DNA from: Closterium sp. NIES-65
Lineage: Eukaryota; Streptophyta; Zygnematophyceae; Desmidiales; Closteriaceae
Reading direction: 5' to 3'
Assembly: GCA_948144175.1 (NCBI GenBank)
Contig: CANXME010000801.1
Location: 1-64,000, forward strand
DNA length: 64,000 nucleotides
Shown here in pieces: positions 27,050 through 39,169 of this stretch. Position numbers and translations under genes: made by a program. The number at the start of each line of letters is the position of its first letter. Position 1 is the first letter of the stretch. Under the pieces are notes generated by a model, which saw only the letters and a program-made list of their open reading frames with translations, made no database searches and was not told where the DNA came from.

Positions 27050-27770
27050 CACCAGGCAAGCTCGTGGACTAGGCAAGCTTCTGGACCAGGCAAGCTCCTC
27101 GACCAGGCACGCTCCTGGACCACGCAAGCTCCTGGACTAGGCAAGCTCCTGTACCAGGCAAGCTCCTAGACCAGGCACCCTCTTGGACCAGGCACGCTCT
27201 TGGACCAGGCAAGCTCTTGGACCTCGCGAGCTCCTGGACCAAGCAAGCTCCTGGACCAGGCAAGCTCCTTGACCAGGGAAGCTCCCGGACCATGCAATCA
27301 CTTTGACCAGGCAAGCTCCTGGACCAGGCAAGCTCCTGGACCAGGCAAGCTCTTGGACCAATCAAGCTCCTGGACCAGGCAAGCTCATGGACCAGGCACG
27401 CTCCTAGACCACGCAAGCTCCTGGACCAGGCAAGCTCGCGGACTAGGCAAGCTCCTAGACCAAGCACGCTCCTGGACCAGGCACGCTCCTAGACCAGGCA
27501 AGCTCCTAAACCAGACAAGCTCCTAGACCAGGCAAGCACCTGGACGAGGCAAGCTCGTGGACAAGGCAAGCTCCTGGACCAGACAAGCTCTTGGACCAGG
27601 CAAGATCTTGGACCAGGCAAGCTCTTCGACCAGGCAAGCTCTTGGACTAGGCAAGGTCTTGGACCAGGCAAGCTCCTAGACCAGGCAAGCTCTTAGACTT
27701 GGCAAGCTCCTAGACCAGGCAAGCTCTTGGACCAGGCAACCTCCTAGACCAGGCAAGCTCCTGGACCACG
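27050..27770 (+). repeat. Third, partial copy of the 1.85-kb duplication
   Basis: This stretch starts at gctccttcaccaggcaagc and matches about 21,645-22,365 unit for unit. It includes the roughly six units missing from the intervening copy at 22,372-24,117. It is the leading part of the second 3.6-kb block. Confidence 0.65.
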
Positions 27771-30700
27771 CATGCTCCTGGACCAGGCAAGCTCTTGGAC
27801 ATGGCAAGCTCCTGGACCAGGCAAGCTCCTGCAGCAAGCAAGCTTCTGGCCCAAGCGAGCTCTTGGACCAATCACGCTCGTGGACCAGGCAAGCTCTTGG
27901 ACCAGGCAAGCTCCTGGACCGGGCAAGCTCCTGGAACATGCAAGCTCCTTGACCACGCAAGCTCCTGGACCAGGCGAGCTCTTGAACCAGGAATTATCCT
28001 AGACCAGGAAAGCTCCTAGATCAAGCAAGCTCCTCGACCTGGCAAGCTCCTGGACCAGGCACGCTCCTGGAACAGGCAAGCTCCTAGACGAGGCAAGCTC
28101 GTGGACCAGGCAAGCTCCTGGACCACGCAAGCTCCAGGATCAGGCAAGCTCATGGATCAGGCAAGCTCCTGGACCAGGCAAGCTCAAGGACGAGGCAAAC
28201 TTCAGGACCAGGCAAGCTCTTGGACCAGGCACGCTCTTGGACAAAGCAAGATCTTGGACCAGGCAAGCTCTAGGACCAGGCACGCTCCTGGACCAGGCAC
28301 GCTCCTGGACCATGCAAGCTCCTAGACCAGGCAAGCTCCTAGACTAGGCAAGCTTGTGGACCAGGCAAACTCGTGGACCAGGCATGCTCCTGGACCAGGC
28401 AAGCTCCTGGACCAGGCAAGCTCCTAGACCAGGCAGGGTCCTGGACCACGCAAGCTCCTGGACCAGGCAAGCTCCTGGACCACGAAAGTTCTTGGACCAG
28501 GCAAGCTCTTGGACTAGGCAGGCTCCTAGACCAGGCAAGCTCCTGGACTAGGCAAGCTCCTGGACCACGCAAGCTCCTGGACCACGCAAGCTCTTAGACC
28601 AGGCACGCTCCTGGACCAGGCAAGCTCTTGGACCAGGCAGGCTTCTGGACCAAGCAAGCTCTTGGACCAGGCAAGCTCATGGACCAGGCTAGCTCCTCGA
28701 CCAGGCACGCTCCTGGACCGTGCACGCTCGTGGACCAGGCAAGCTCTTGGACCAAGCAGGCTTGTGGACCAGGCAAGCTCCTAGACCAGGCAATCTCGTG
28801 GACTAGGCAAGCTCCTTGACCACGCAAGCTCCTGGACCAGGCAAGCTTCTGGACCAGGCAAGCTTCAGGACCAAGCAAGCTCTTGGACTTGACAAGCTCC
28901 TAGACCACGCAATATCCTTGACCAGGCAAGCTCCTGGACCAGGCAAGCTCCTGGACCTGGCAAGCTCCTGGATCAGGCAAGCTCCTCGACCACGCAAGCT
29001 CCTGGACCAGGCAAGCTCTTAACCCAGGCACGCTCTTGGACCAGGCAAGCTCTTGGACCAGGCAAGCTTCTGGACAAAGCAAGCTCTTGGACCAGGCAAG
29101 CTCTTGGACCAGGCAAGCTCTTGGAGGAGGCAAGCTATTGGACCAGGCACGCTACTGGACCAGGCAAGCTCTTGGACCAGGCAAGCTCGTGGATCAGGCA
29201 CGCTCCTGGACCAGGCAAGCTCTTGGACCAGGCAAGCTCTTGGACCAGGCAACCTCTTGGACCAGGAAAGATCGTGGACCAGGCAAGCTCCTGGACCAGG
29301 CAAGCTAACGGACCAAGAAAGCTCCTGGACAAGGCAAGCTCCTGGACCAGGCGCGCTCGTGGAACAGGCAAGCTCCTGGACCAGGCAAGCTTCTGGACCA
29401 GGCAAACTTGTGGATAGCTCATGGACTAGGCAAGCTCCTGGACCACGCAAGCTCTTGGACCAGGCACGCTCCTGGACCAGGCAAGCTCTTGGAGCAAGCA
29501 GGCTTCTGGACCAAGCAAGCTCTTGGTACTGAAGGCAAGCTCCTAGACCAGGCAAGCTCCTTGACCAGGCAAGCTCCTGGACCAGGATAGCTCCTGGACC
29601 AGGCAAGCTCCTGGACCAGGCACGCTCCTGGACCATGCAAGCTCCTAGACCAGGCAAGCTCCTGGCCTAGGCAAGCTTCTGGACCAGGCAAACTCATGGA
29701 CCAGGCAAGCTCTTGGACTAGGCAAGCTCTTGGACCACGCAAGCTCTTGGACCACGCAAGCTCTTGGACCAATAAAGCTCCAGGACCAGGCAAGCTAACG
29801 GACCAAGAAAGCTCCTGGACAAGGCAAGCTCTTGGACCAGGCACGGTCGTGGAACAGGCAAGCTCCTGGACCAGGCAAGCTTCTGGACCAGGCAAACTCG
29901 TGGACCAGGAACGCTCCTGGACCAGGCAAGCTCCTAGACCAGGCAAGCTCCTAGACCAGGCAAGCTTCTGGACTAGGCAAGCTCCTGGACCAGGCAAGCT
30001 CCTGGACCAGGCAAGCTCTTGGACCAGGCAAGCTCCTAGTCCAGGCAAGCTCCTTGACCAGGCAAGCTCCTGGACAACGCAAGCTCATGGACCACGCAAG
30101 CTCTTGGACCAGGCACGCTCCTGGACCAGGCAAGCTCTTGGACCAGGCAAGCTTCTGGACCAAGCAAGCTCTTGGCACAGGAACGATCCTGGACTAGGCA
30201 AGCTTGTGGACCAGGCAAACTCGTGGACCAGGAACGCTCCTGGACCAGGCAAGCTCCTAGACCAGGCAAGCTCCTAGACCAGGCAAGCTACTGGACTAGG
30301 CAAGCTCATGGACCAGGCAAGCTCCTGGACCAGGCAAGCTCTTGGACCATGCAAGCTCCTAGACCAAGCAAGCTCCTTGACCAGGCAAGCTCCTGGACCA
30401 CGCAAGCTCCTGGACCACGCAAGCTCTTGGACCAGGCACACTCCTGGACCAGGCAAGCTCTTAGACCAGGCAGGCTTCTGGACCAAGCAAGCTCTTGGCA
30501 CAGGAACGCTCCTGGACGAGGCAAGCTTTTGGACCAGGCAAACTCGTGGACCAGGAACGCTCCTGGACCAGGCAAGCTCCTAGACCAGGCAAGCTCCTAG
30601 ACCAGGCAAGCTGCTGGACTAGGCAAGCTCCAGGACCAGGCAAGCTCCTAGACCAGGCAAGCTCTTGGACCAGGCAAGCTCCTCGACCAGGCAAGCTCCT
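27050..30700 (+). repeat. Array 1 higher-order block of about 3.6 kb, copy 2
   Basis: This repeats the marker series of the previous block: cgcgagctcc (about 27,214), cctgcagcaagcaagc (about 27,828), gaccgtgcacgctcg (about 28,715), cttgtggatagctcatgg (29,407) and cttggtactgaaggc (about 29,523). It contains two extra units near 29,015 (cttaacccaggcacg). A shorter doublet starting cttggcacaggaacg occurs at about 30,171 and 30,494, a spacing of 323 bp or exactly 19 units. Confidence 0.7.
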
Positions 30701-31753
30701 TGACCAGGCAAGCTCTTGGACCACGCAAGCTCCTGGACCATGCAAGCTTTTGGACCAGGCAAGCTCCTGGACCAGGCAAGCTCCTGGACCAGGCAAGCTA
30801 ATGGACCATGAAAGCTCGTGGACAAGGCAAGCTCCTGCTCGTGGAACAGGCAAGCTCCTGGACCAGGTAAGCTTCTGGACCAGGCAAACTCGTGGACCAG
30901 GAACGCGCTTGGACCAAGCAAGCTCCTAGACAAGGCAAGCTCCTAGACCAGGCAAGCTGCTGGACTAGGCAAGCTCCTGGACCAGGCAAGCTTCTGGACC
31001 AGGCAAGCTCTTGGACGAGGCAAGCTCCTGGACCAGGCAAGCTCCTTCACCAGGCAAGCTCCTAGACCACGCAAGCTCCTGGACCACGCAAGCTCTTGGA
31101 CCAGGCAGGCTTCTGGACCAAGCAAGCTCTTGGAACAGAAGCCAAGCTCCTGGACCAGGCAAGCTCCTTGATCAGGCAAGCTCCTGGACCAGGATAGCTC
31201 ATGGACCAGGCAAGCTCCTGGACCAAGCACGCTCCTGGACCATGCAAGCTCCTAGACCAGGCAAGCTCCTGGACCAGGCAAGCTTCCGGACCAGGCACGC
31301 TCTTGGACCAGGCAAGCTCCTAGACCAGGCAAGCTCCTAGACTAGGCAAGCTCCTGGACCAGGCAAGCTCCTAGACCACGCAAGCTCTTGGACCAGGCAA
31401 GCTCTTGGACAAGGCAAGCTCCTGGACCAGGCAAGCTCCTGGACCAGGCAAGCTCCTCGACCACGCAAGCTCCTGGACTAGGCAAGCTCTTAACCCAGAC
31501 ACGCTCCGGGACCAGGCAAGCTCTTGGACCAGGCAGGCTTCTGGACCAAGCAAGCTCTTGGACCATGAAAGCTCCTGGACCAGGCAAGCTCTTGGACCAG
31601 GCACGCTCCTGGACCAGGCAAGCTCTTGGACCAGGCAAGCTCCTTGACCAGGCAAGCTCCTAGATCAGGCACGCTCCTGGACCAGGCAAGCTCCTAGACC
31701 AGGCAAGCTCCTGGACCACGCAAGCTCTTGGACCAGGCACGCTCTTGGACCAC

Positions 31754-31763
31754 GCAAGCTTGC
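31754..31763. other. Palindromic inversion joint, array 1 (head to head)
   Basis: GCAAGCTTGC is a perfect 10-bp palindrome centred between 31,758 and 31,759. To its left the 17-mer reads in the plus direction and to its right in the minus direction. The inverted similarity continues outward for at least 60 bp with few mismatches: ctcttggacc, ccacgcaag and ctcctagacc variants occur in mirrored order. The joint falls inside the unit-boundary AAGCTT, so both arms stay in register. Confidence 0.85.
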
Positions 31764-34042
31764 CTTGTCCAAGAGCTTGCCTGGTCCAAGAGCTTGCGTG
31801 GTCTAGGAGCTTGCCTGGTCCAGGAGCTTGCCTAGTCTAGGAACTTGCCTGGTCTAGGAGCTTGCCTGGTCCAAGAGCGTGCCTGGTCCGGAAGCTTGCC
31901 TGGTCCAGGAGCTTGCCTTGTCCAGGAGCTTTCATGGTCCGTTAGCTTGACTGGTCCAGGAGCTTGCCCGGTCCAGGAGCTTGTCTGGTCCAAGAGCTTG
32001 CGTGGTCGAGGAGCTTGCCTAGTCTAGGAGCTTGCCTGGTCCAAGAGCGTGCCTGGTACAGGAGCTTGCCAAGTCCAGGAGCTTGCAAGGTCCAGGAGCC
32101 TGCCTGGTCCAGGAGCTTGCCTCGTCTAGGAACTTGCCTGGTCCAGGAGCGTGCCCGGTCCACGAGCTTGCTTGGTCCAGAAGCTTCCTTGGACCGGGAG
32201 TTTGCCTGGTCCAAGATATTGCCTGGTCCGGGAGCTTGCCTTGTCCAGAAGCTTGCGTGGTCCAGGAGCTTGCCAGGTCCAGGAGCTTGCTTGGTCTAGA
32301 TGCCTACCTGGTCCAAGAGCTTGCGTCGTCCAGGAGCTTGCCTGGTCCAGGAGCTTGCTTGGTCGAGAAGCGTGCCTGGTCCAAGAGCTTGCCTGGTCCA
32401 GGAGCGTGCTTGGTCCAAGAGCTTGCATGGTCTAGGAGCTTGCCTCGTCCAGGAGCTTGCCTGGTCAAGGAGCGTGCTTGGTCCATGAGGTTGCCTGTTC
32501 CAGGAGCGTGCCTAGGCTAGGAGCGTGCCTGGTCCACGAGCGTGCCTGGTCCAGGAGCTTGCGTGGTCCAATAGCTTGCCTGGTCCAAGAGCGTGCCTGG
32601 TCCAAGAGCTTGCCTGGTCCAGGAGTGTGCCTGGTCCACGAGTGTGCCTGGTCCAGGAGCTTGCTTGGTCCAGGAGCTTGCCTGGTCCAGGAGCCTGCCT
32701 GGTCCACGAGCTTGCTTGGTCCAGGAGCTTGCGTGGTCCAGGAGCTTGCTTGGTCCAGAAGCCTGCCTGGTCCAAGAGGGTTCCTGGTCCAAGAGCTTGC
32801 CTGGTCAAGGAGCTTGCCTGGTCTAGGAGCTTGCCTGGTCCAGGAGCCTGCGTGGTCCACGAGCTTGCGTGTTCCACGAGCTTGCCCGGTCTAAGAGCTT
32901 GCGTGGTTTAGGAGCTTGCCTGGTCCAGGAGCTTGCCTGGTCCAGAGCGTGCCCGGTCCATGAGCTTGCCTGGTCCAGGAGTTTGCCTGGTCCAGGACCT
33001 TGCCTGGTCTAGGAGCTTGCCTGGTCCAAGAGCGTGCCTGGTCAACGAGCGTTCCTGGTCCAGGAGCTTGCGTGGTCCATGAGCTTGGCTGGACTAGGAT
33101 CTTGCCTGGTCCAGGAGCTTGCCTTGTTCAGCAGCTTGCCCGGTCATGAAGCCTACCTGGTCCAAGAGCTTGCCTGGTCCAAGAGCGTGCCTGGTCCAAG
33201 AGCTTGCGTGGTCCAGGAGCTTGCCTGGTCTAGGAGCTTGCCTGGTCGAGGAGCGTGCCTGGTCTAGGAGCTTGCCCGGTCAAGGAGCTTGCCTGGTCCA
33301 CGAGCTTGGCCGGTCCACGAGCTTGCCTGGTCCAGGAGCTTGCCTGGTCCAGGAGCTTGCCTGGTCTAGGATCTTGCCTGGTCCAGGACCGTGCCTGGTC
33401 CACGAGCTTGCATGGTCCGGGAGCTTGGCTGGTCCAGGAGCTTGCCAGGTCCAAGAGCTTGCCTGGTCCAAGAGCTTTCGTGGTTTAGGAGCATGCCCTG
33501 TCCAAGAGCTTGGCTGGTCCAAGAGCATGGCTGGTCCACGAGCTTGCCTGGTCTAGGAGCTTGCCTGGTCCAGGACCTTGCCTCGTCTAGGAGCTTGCCT
33601 GGTCCAGGAGCGTGCCTGGTCGAGGAGCTTGCCTGATCCAGGAGCTTGCCTGGTCTAGGAGCTTGCCTCGTCCAAGATCTTGCCTGGTCTAGGAGCTTAC
33701 CAGGTCCAGGAGCGTTCGTGGTCCAGGAGCTTGCCTGGTCTAGGAGCTTGCCTGGTCCAGGAGCTTGCCTCGTCCAAGATCTTGCCTGGTCCAGGAGCGT
33801 GCCTGGTCCACGAGTTTGCCTGGACCAGGAGCTTGCCTGGTCCAAGAGCTTGCCCGGTCTAGGAGCTTGCCGGGTCCAGGAGCGTGCCTGGTCCAGGAGC
33901 TTGCCTAGTCCAGGAGCTTGCCTGGTCAAAGAGCTTGCCTGGTCCAGGAGCTTTGCCTGGTCCAGGAGCTTGCCTGTTCTAGGAGCGTGCCTGGTCCAGG
34001 AGCCTGCCCTGTCCTGGAGCTTTCTTGGTCAGTTAGCTTGCC
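31759..34042 (-). repeat. Inverted segment of array 1, about 134 units
   Basis: Here the unit reads CTTGCCTGGTCCAGGAG on the plus strand, the exact reverse complement of the consensus. Rare words inside it, read on the minus strand, are also found in plus orientation in the 25-31 kb region. An example is the gctaacggacc/ccaagaaagctcc pair near 31,926-31,950 and 34,018-34,036, compared with 25,616, 26,071, 29,306 and 29,801. The segment therefore looks like a local inversion or an inverted copy of neighbouring array, not an import from elsewhere. Confidence 0.93.
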
Positions 34043-34057
34043 TTGGACCAGGCAAGC
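34036..34057. other. Inversion joint, array 1 (return to plus orientation)
   Basis: GCTTGCC (34,036-34,042) and GGCAAGC (34,051-34,057) form a 7-bp inverted repeat around an 8-bp spacer. To the left units read in minus orientation and to the right in plus. The change occurs within one unit, with no foreign bases. Confidence 0.85.
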
Positions 34058-35262
34058 TCCAGGATCAGGCAAGCTCCAGGACCAGGTAAGCTCCTGGACC
34101 AGGCAAGCTCCTAGACGAGGCAAGCTTATGGACTAGGCACTCTCCTGGACCAGACACATTCCAGGACCAGGCACGCTCCTAGACGAGGCCAGCTCCTGAA
34201 CCAGGCAAGCTCCTTGACGAGGCAAGCTCTTGGACCAGGCAAGCTTGTGGACTAGGCAAGCTCTTGGACCAGGCAAGCTCTTGGACCAGGCAAGCTCTTG
34301 GACCAGGCAAGCTCGTGGACCAGGCAAGCTCCTTGACCAGGCACGCTCCTAGACGAGGCAAGCTCATGGACTAGGCACGCTCCTAGACAAGACACATTCC
34401 AAGACCAGGCATGCTCCAGGACCAGGCCAGCTCCTGGACCAGGCAAGCTCCTTGACCAGGCACGCTCCTGGACCAGGCAAGCTCTTGGTCCCGGCATGCA
34501 CCTGGACCTGACAAGCTCTTGCACCTGGCAAGCTCTTGGACCAGTGAAGCTCCAGGACCAGGCAAGCTCTTGGACCAGGCAAGCTCCTGGACCAGGGAAG
34601 CTCCTCGACCAAGGACGCTCCTGGACCAGACAAGCTCTAGGACGAGGCTAGCTCGTGGACCAGGCAAGCACCTGGACCAGGCACGCTCCTGGACCAGGCA
34701 AGCTCCTGGACCAGGCACGCTCCTGGACTAGACAAGCTCCTGGACCAGGCAAGCTCATGGACCAGGCGCATTTTAGCTTCAGGCACGCTTTTGGACCAGG
34801 CCAGCTCCTGGTCCAGGCAAGCTCCTTGACGAGGCAACCTCCTCGACCAGGCAAGCTCTTAGACTAGGCATGCTCCTGGACTAGGCAAGCTTGGACCGAG
34901 CAAGCTCTTGGACCAAGCAAGCTCCTGGACCAGGCAAGCTCTTGGACAAGGCAAGCTTTTGGATCAGGCAAGCTCCTTGTCTAAGCAAGCTCCTAGATCA
35001 GGCACGCTCCTGGACCAGGAAAGCTCTTGGACCAGGCAAGCTCCTTGATAAGGCAAGCTCTTCGACGAGGCAAGCTCCTGGACCAGGTAAGCTCCTCGAC
35101 CACGCAAGCTCTTGGACGAGGCAAGCTCCTGGACCAGGCAAGCTCCTAGACAAGGCAAGCTCCTGGACCAGGCAAGCTTCTGGACCAAGCAAGCTCCTGG
35201 ACCAGGCAAGCTCCTGGATCACGCAAGCCCATGGACCAGGCACGCTCCTCGACCACGCAAGC
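34043..35262 (+). repeat. Terminal plus-oriented stretch of array 1
   Basis: About 70 units of 17 bp follow the inversion. They are more diverged than the body of the array, with frequent caggaccagg, gacgagg and acacattcc variants. The most aberrant spot is at 34,765-34,785 (gcgcattttagcttcagg), where a unit is barely recognisable. The stretch ends abruptly at the hexamer array. Confidence 0.85.
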
Positions 35263-35274
35263 TCCACGTCGACG
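35261..35274. other. Junction between the 17-bp and 6-bp arrays
   Basis: The last 17-mer reads ...gaccacgcaagctcc and passes straight into tccacgtcgacgtccacg. The bases TCC at 35,263-35,265 belong equally to both units, so the joint has about three bases of microhomology and no inserted sequence. A single off-register GTCGAC immediately follows. Confidence 0.85.
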
Positions 35275-38200
35275 TCCACGTCCACGTCCACGTCCACGTC
35301 CACATCCATGTCCACGTCCACGTCCACTTCCACGTCCACGTCCACGTCCACGTCCATGTCCACGTCCACGTCCACGTCCACGACCATGTCCATGTCCACG
35401 TCCACGTCCACGTCCATGTCAACGTCCAAGTCCTCCACGTCCACGACCACGTCCACGTCCACGTCCACGTCAACGTCCACGTCCACAACCATGTCTACGT
35501 CCACGTCCACGTCCACGTCCTCCACGTCCACGTCCACGTCCTCCACGTCCACGTCCTCCACGTCCTCCACGTCCACGTCCTCCACGTCCACGTCCATATC
35601 CACGTCCATGACCACGTCCACGTCCACGTCCACGACCACGACCACATCTATGTCCACGTCCACATCTATGTCCACGTCCACGTCCACGTCTATGTCCACG
35701 TCCACGTCCACGTCCATGACCACGTCCATGTCCACGTCAACGTCCATGTCCACGTCCACGTCCACGTCCACGACCATGTCCATGTCCACGTCCATGTCCA
35801 CGTCCATGTCTATGTCCACGACCATGTCCATGTCCACGACCATGTCCATGTCCACGTCCACGTCCACGACCATGTCCATGTCCACGACCATGTCCATGTC
35901 CACGTCCATGTCCATGTCCACGACCATGTCCATGTCTACGTCCACGTCCACGACCATGTCCATGTCCACGACCATGTCCACGTCCACGTCCATGTCCACG
36001 TCCACGTCCATGTCCACGTCCACGTCCACGTCCAGGTCCACGTCCACGTCCACGTCCACGTCCACGTCCACGTCCATGACCACGTCCACGTCCACCTCCA
36101 CGTCCACCTCCACGTCCATGTCCACGTCCACGTCCACGTCCACGTCCACGTCCACGTCCACGTCCACGTCCACGTCCACGACCATGTCCACGTCCACGTC
36201 CACGTCCATGTCCACGTCCACGTCCACGTTCACGTGTACGTCCATGTCCACGTCCACGTCCACGTCCACGTCCACGTCCACGTCCACGTCCTTGTCCTCC
36301 TCCTCGTCCACGTCGACGTCCACGTCCACGTCAACGTCCACGTCCACGTCCACGTCCATGTCCTCCACGTCCACGTCCACGTCCACGTCCACGTCCACGT
36401 CCACGTGCACGTCAACGTCCAGGTCCAGGTCCAGGTCCACGTCCACGTCCACGTCCACGTCCACGTCCACGTCCAGGTCCACGTCCATGTCCACGTCCAC
36501 GTCCACGTCCACGTCCACGTCCACGTCCATGTCCACGTCCACGTCCACGTCCACGTCAACGTCCACGTCCACGTCCACGTCCATGTCCTCCACGTCCACA
36601 TCCACGTCCACGTCCACGTGCACGTCCACGTCCACGTCCTCGTCCACGTCCTCGTCCACGTCCACGTCCACGTCCACGTCCACGTCCACGTCCTCGTCCT
36701 CGTCCACGTCCACGTCCACGTCCACGTCCATGTCCTCCACGTCCACGTCCACGTCAACGTCCACGTCCACGTGCACGTCAACGTCCAGGTCCACGTCCAC
36801 GTCCACGTCCTTGTCCACCTCCACGTGCACGTCCACGTCCAGGTCCACGTCCACGTGCACGTCCATATCCACGTCCACGTCCACGTCCACGTCCATGTCC
36901 ACGTCCATGTCCACGTCCACGTCCACGTCCACGTCCACGTCCACGTCCATGTCCACGTCCACGTCCACGTCCACGTCAACGTCCACGTCCACGTCCACGT
37001 CCATGTCCTCCACGTCCACGTCCATGTCCACGTCCACGTGCACGTCAACGTCCAGGTCCAGGTCCACGTCCACGTCCACGTCCACGTCCACGTCCATTTC
37101 TACGTCCACGTCCACGTCCACGTCCATGTCCTCCACGTCCACGTCCACGTCCTCGTCCAGATCCACGTCAACGTCCAGGTCCACGTCCACGTCGACGTCC
37201 ACGTCCACGTCCACGTCCGCGTCAACGTCCACGTCCACGTCCACGTCCATTTCTACGTCCACGTCCACGTCCACGTCCATGTCCTCCACATCCACCTCCA
37301 CGTCCAGGTCCACGTGCCATCGACGTCCAGGTCCACGTCCACGTCCACGTCCACGTCCATGTCCACGTCCACGTCCACGTCCTCCACGTCCACGTCCACG
37401 TCCACGCGCACGTCAACGTCCAGGTCCACGTCCACGTCAACGTCCAGGTCCACGTCCACGTCCACCTCCATTTCTACGTCCACGTCCACGTCCACGTCCA
37501 CGTCCACGTCCACGTCCACGTCCTCCTCCTCGTCCACGTCCACGTCCACGTCCACGTCCACGTCTAGTCCACGTCCACGTCCACGTCCACGTCCACGTCC
37601 ATTTCCACGTCCACGTCCACGTCCACGTCCACGTCCATGTCCTCCACGTCCACGTCCACGTCCATGTCCTCCACGTCCACGTCCACGTCCACGGCCACGT
37701 CAACGTCCAGGTCCACGTCCACGTCCACGTCCAAGTCCACGACCACGACCACGTCCACGTCCACATCCACGTCCACGTCCATCCACGTCCACGTCCACGT
37801 CCTCGTCCTCGTCCACGTCCACGTCCACGTCCACGTCCACGTCCACCTCCACGTCCACGTCCTCCACGTCCACGTCCACGTCCACGCGCACGTCAACGTC
37901 CAGGTCCACGTCCACGTCAACGTCCAGGTCCACGTCCACGTCCACCTCCATTTCTACGTCCACGTCCACGTCCACGTCCACGTCCACGTCCACGTCAACG
38001 TCCATTTCTACGTCCATGTCTACGTCCACGTCCACGTCCATGTCCACGTCCACGTCCACGTCCATTTCTACGTCCATGTCCACGTCCACGTCCACGTCCA
38101 CGTCCATTTCTACGTCCATGTCCACGTCCACGTCCACCTCCAGGTCCATGTCCATGTCCATGTCCACGTCCATGTCGACGTCCACGTCCACGTCCATGTC

Positions 38201-38499
38201 CATGTGCACGTCCACGTCCACGTCCATGTCTACGTCCACGTCCACGTCCACGTCCACGTCCATGTCCACGTCCACGTCCACGTCCATGTCCACGTCCAGG
38301 TCCACGTCCAGGTCCACGTCCATGTCCACGTCCACTTCCACGTCCTGGTCCACGTCCACGTCCACGTCAAGTTCCACGTCCAGGTCCACGTCCAGGTCCA
38401 CGTCCACGTCCACGTCCACTTCCACGTCCACGTCCACGTCCACCTCCACGTCCACGTCCACGTCCACGTCCACGTCCACGTCCACGTCCACGTCCACGT

Positions 38500-38720
38500 C
38501 CACGTCCGCGTCCACGTCCGCGTCCGCGTCCACGTCCGCGTCCGCGTCCACGTCCGCGTCCACGTCCACGTCCAGGTCCGCGTCTACGTCCACGTCCTCC
38601 ACGTCCACGTCCACGTCCACGTCCACGTCCACGTCCACGTCCACGTCCACGTCCACGTCCACGTCCGCGTCCGCGTCCACGTCCACGTCCACGTCCACGT
38701 CCACGTCCGCGTCCACGTCC
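38500..38720 (+). repeat. TCCGCG-variant patch in array 2
   Basis: Several units read TCCGCG in place of TCCACG, clustered at 38,505-38,580 and again at 38,664-38,715. Each such unit carries two CpGs. The variant is otherwise confined to a few places (37,215; 42,545-42,610; 44,320-44,400; 48,880-48,965), which are themselves copies within the 4.6-kb higher-order family. Confidence 0.8.
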
Positions 38721-39169
38721 ACGTCCACGTCCATTACGTCCACGTCCACGTCCACGCGCACATCAACGTCCAGGTCCACGTCCACGTCAACGTCCAGGTC
38801 CACGTCCACGTCCACCTCCATTTCTACGTCCACGTCCACGTCCACATCAACGTCCAGGTCCACGTCCACGTCCACGTCCACGTCCACGACCACGTCTACG
38901 ACCACGTCCACGTCCACGTCCACGTCCACGTCCACGTCCACCTACACGTCCACGTCCTCCACGTCCACGTCCACGTCCACGCGCACATCAACGTCCAGGT
39001 CCACGTCCACGTCAACGTCCAGGTCCACGTCCATGTCCACCTCCATTTCTACGTCCACGTCCACGTCCACGTCCACGTCCACGTCCTCGTCCATGTCCAC
39101 GTCCACGTCCACCTCCACGTCCACCTCCACGTCCACGTCCACGTCCACGTCCATGTCCACGTCCACGTC

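Larger units (their letters stand above)
1..35262 (+). repeat. Array 1: 17-bp satellite, about 2,070 units
   Basis: The consensus unit is CTCCTGGACCAGGCAAG, repeated head to tail. It contains the 11-bp imperfect palindrome CCTGG-A-CCAGG and an AGCT formed at the join between units. The consensus has no CpG. Variation is concentrated at a few positions: base 4 occurs as C, T, G or A; base 6 as G or A; base 10 as C or T; base 12 as G, C or A; base 16 as A, C, G or T. Because 17 is not a multiple of three, each strand is read through all three frames every 51 bases, giving a 17-residue peptide repeat with no biological look to it. The array is cut by the left edge, so its full length is unknown. 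The segment 31,759-34,042 runs in the opposite orientation. No gene is embedded anywhere in it. I do not recognise the satellite family. Confidence 0.97.

Noticed and set aside
31754..31763. A rho-independent terminator at the palindrome GCAAGCTTGC
   Set aside because: It has no loop and no T-run, and it lies at an array inversion joint that explains it fully.
31759..34042. The inverted segment as a mobile element insertion
   Set aside because: It consists only of the same 17-mer in reverse, with no target-site duplication, terminal repeats or coding sequence of its own.
1..35262. Many frames of 60-390 codons in array 1 with a 17-residue period
   Set aside because: Seventeen bases read in three successive frames give a 51-base, 17-residue period automatically. 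The frames occur on both strands and end wherever a variant makes TAG or TGA.
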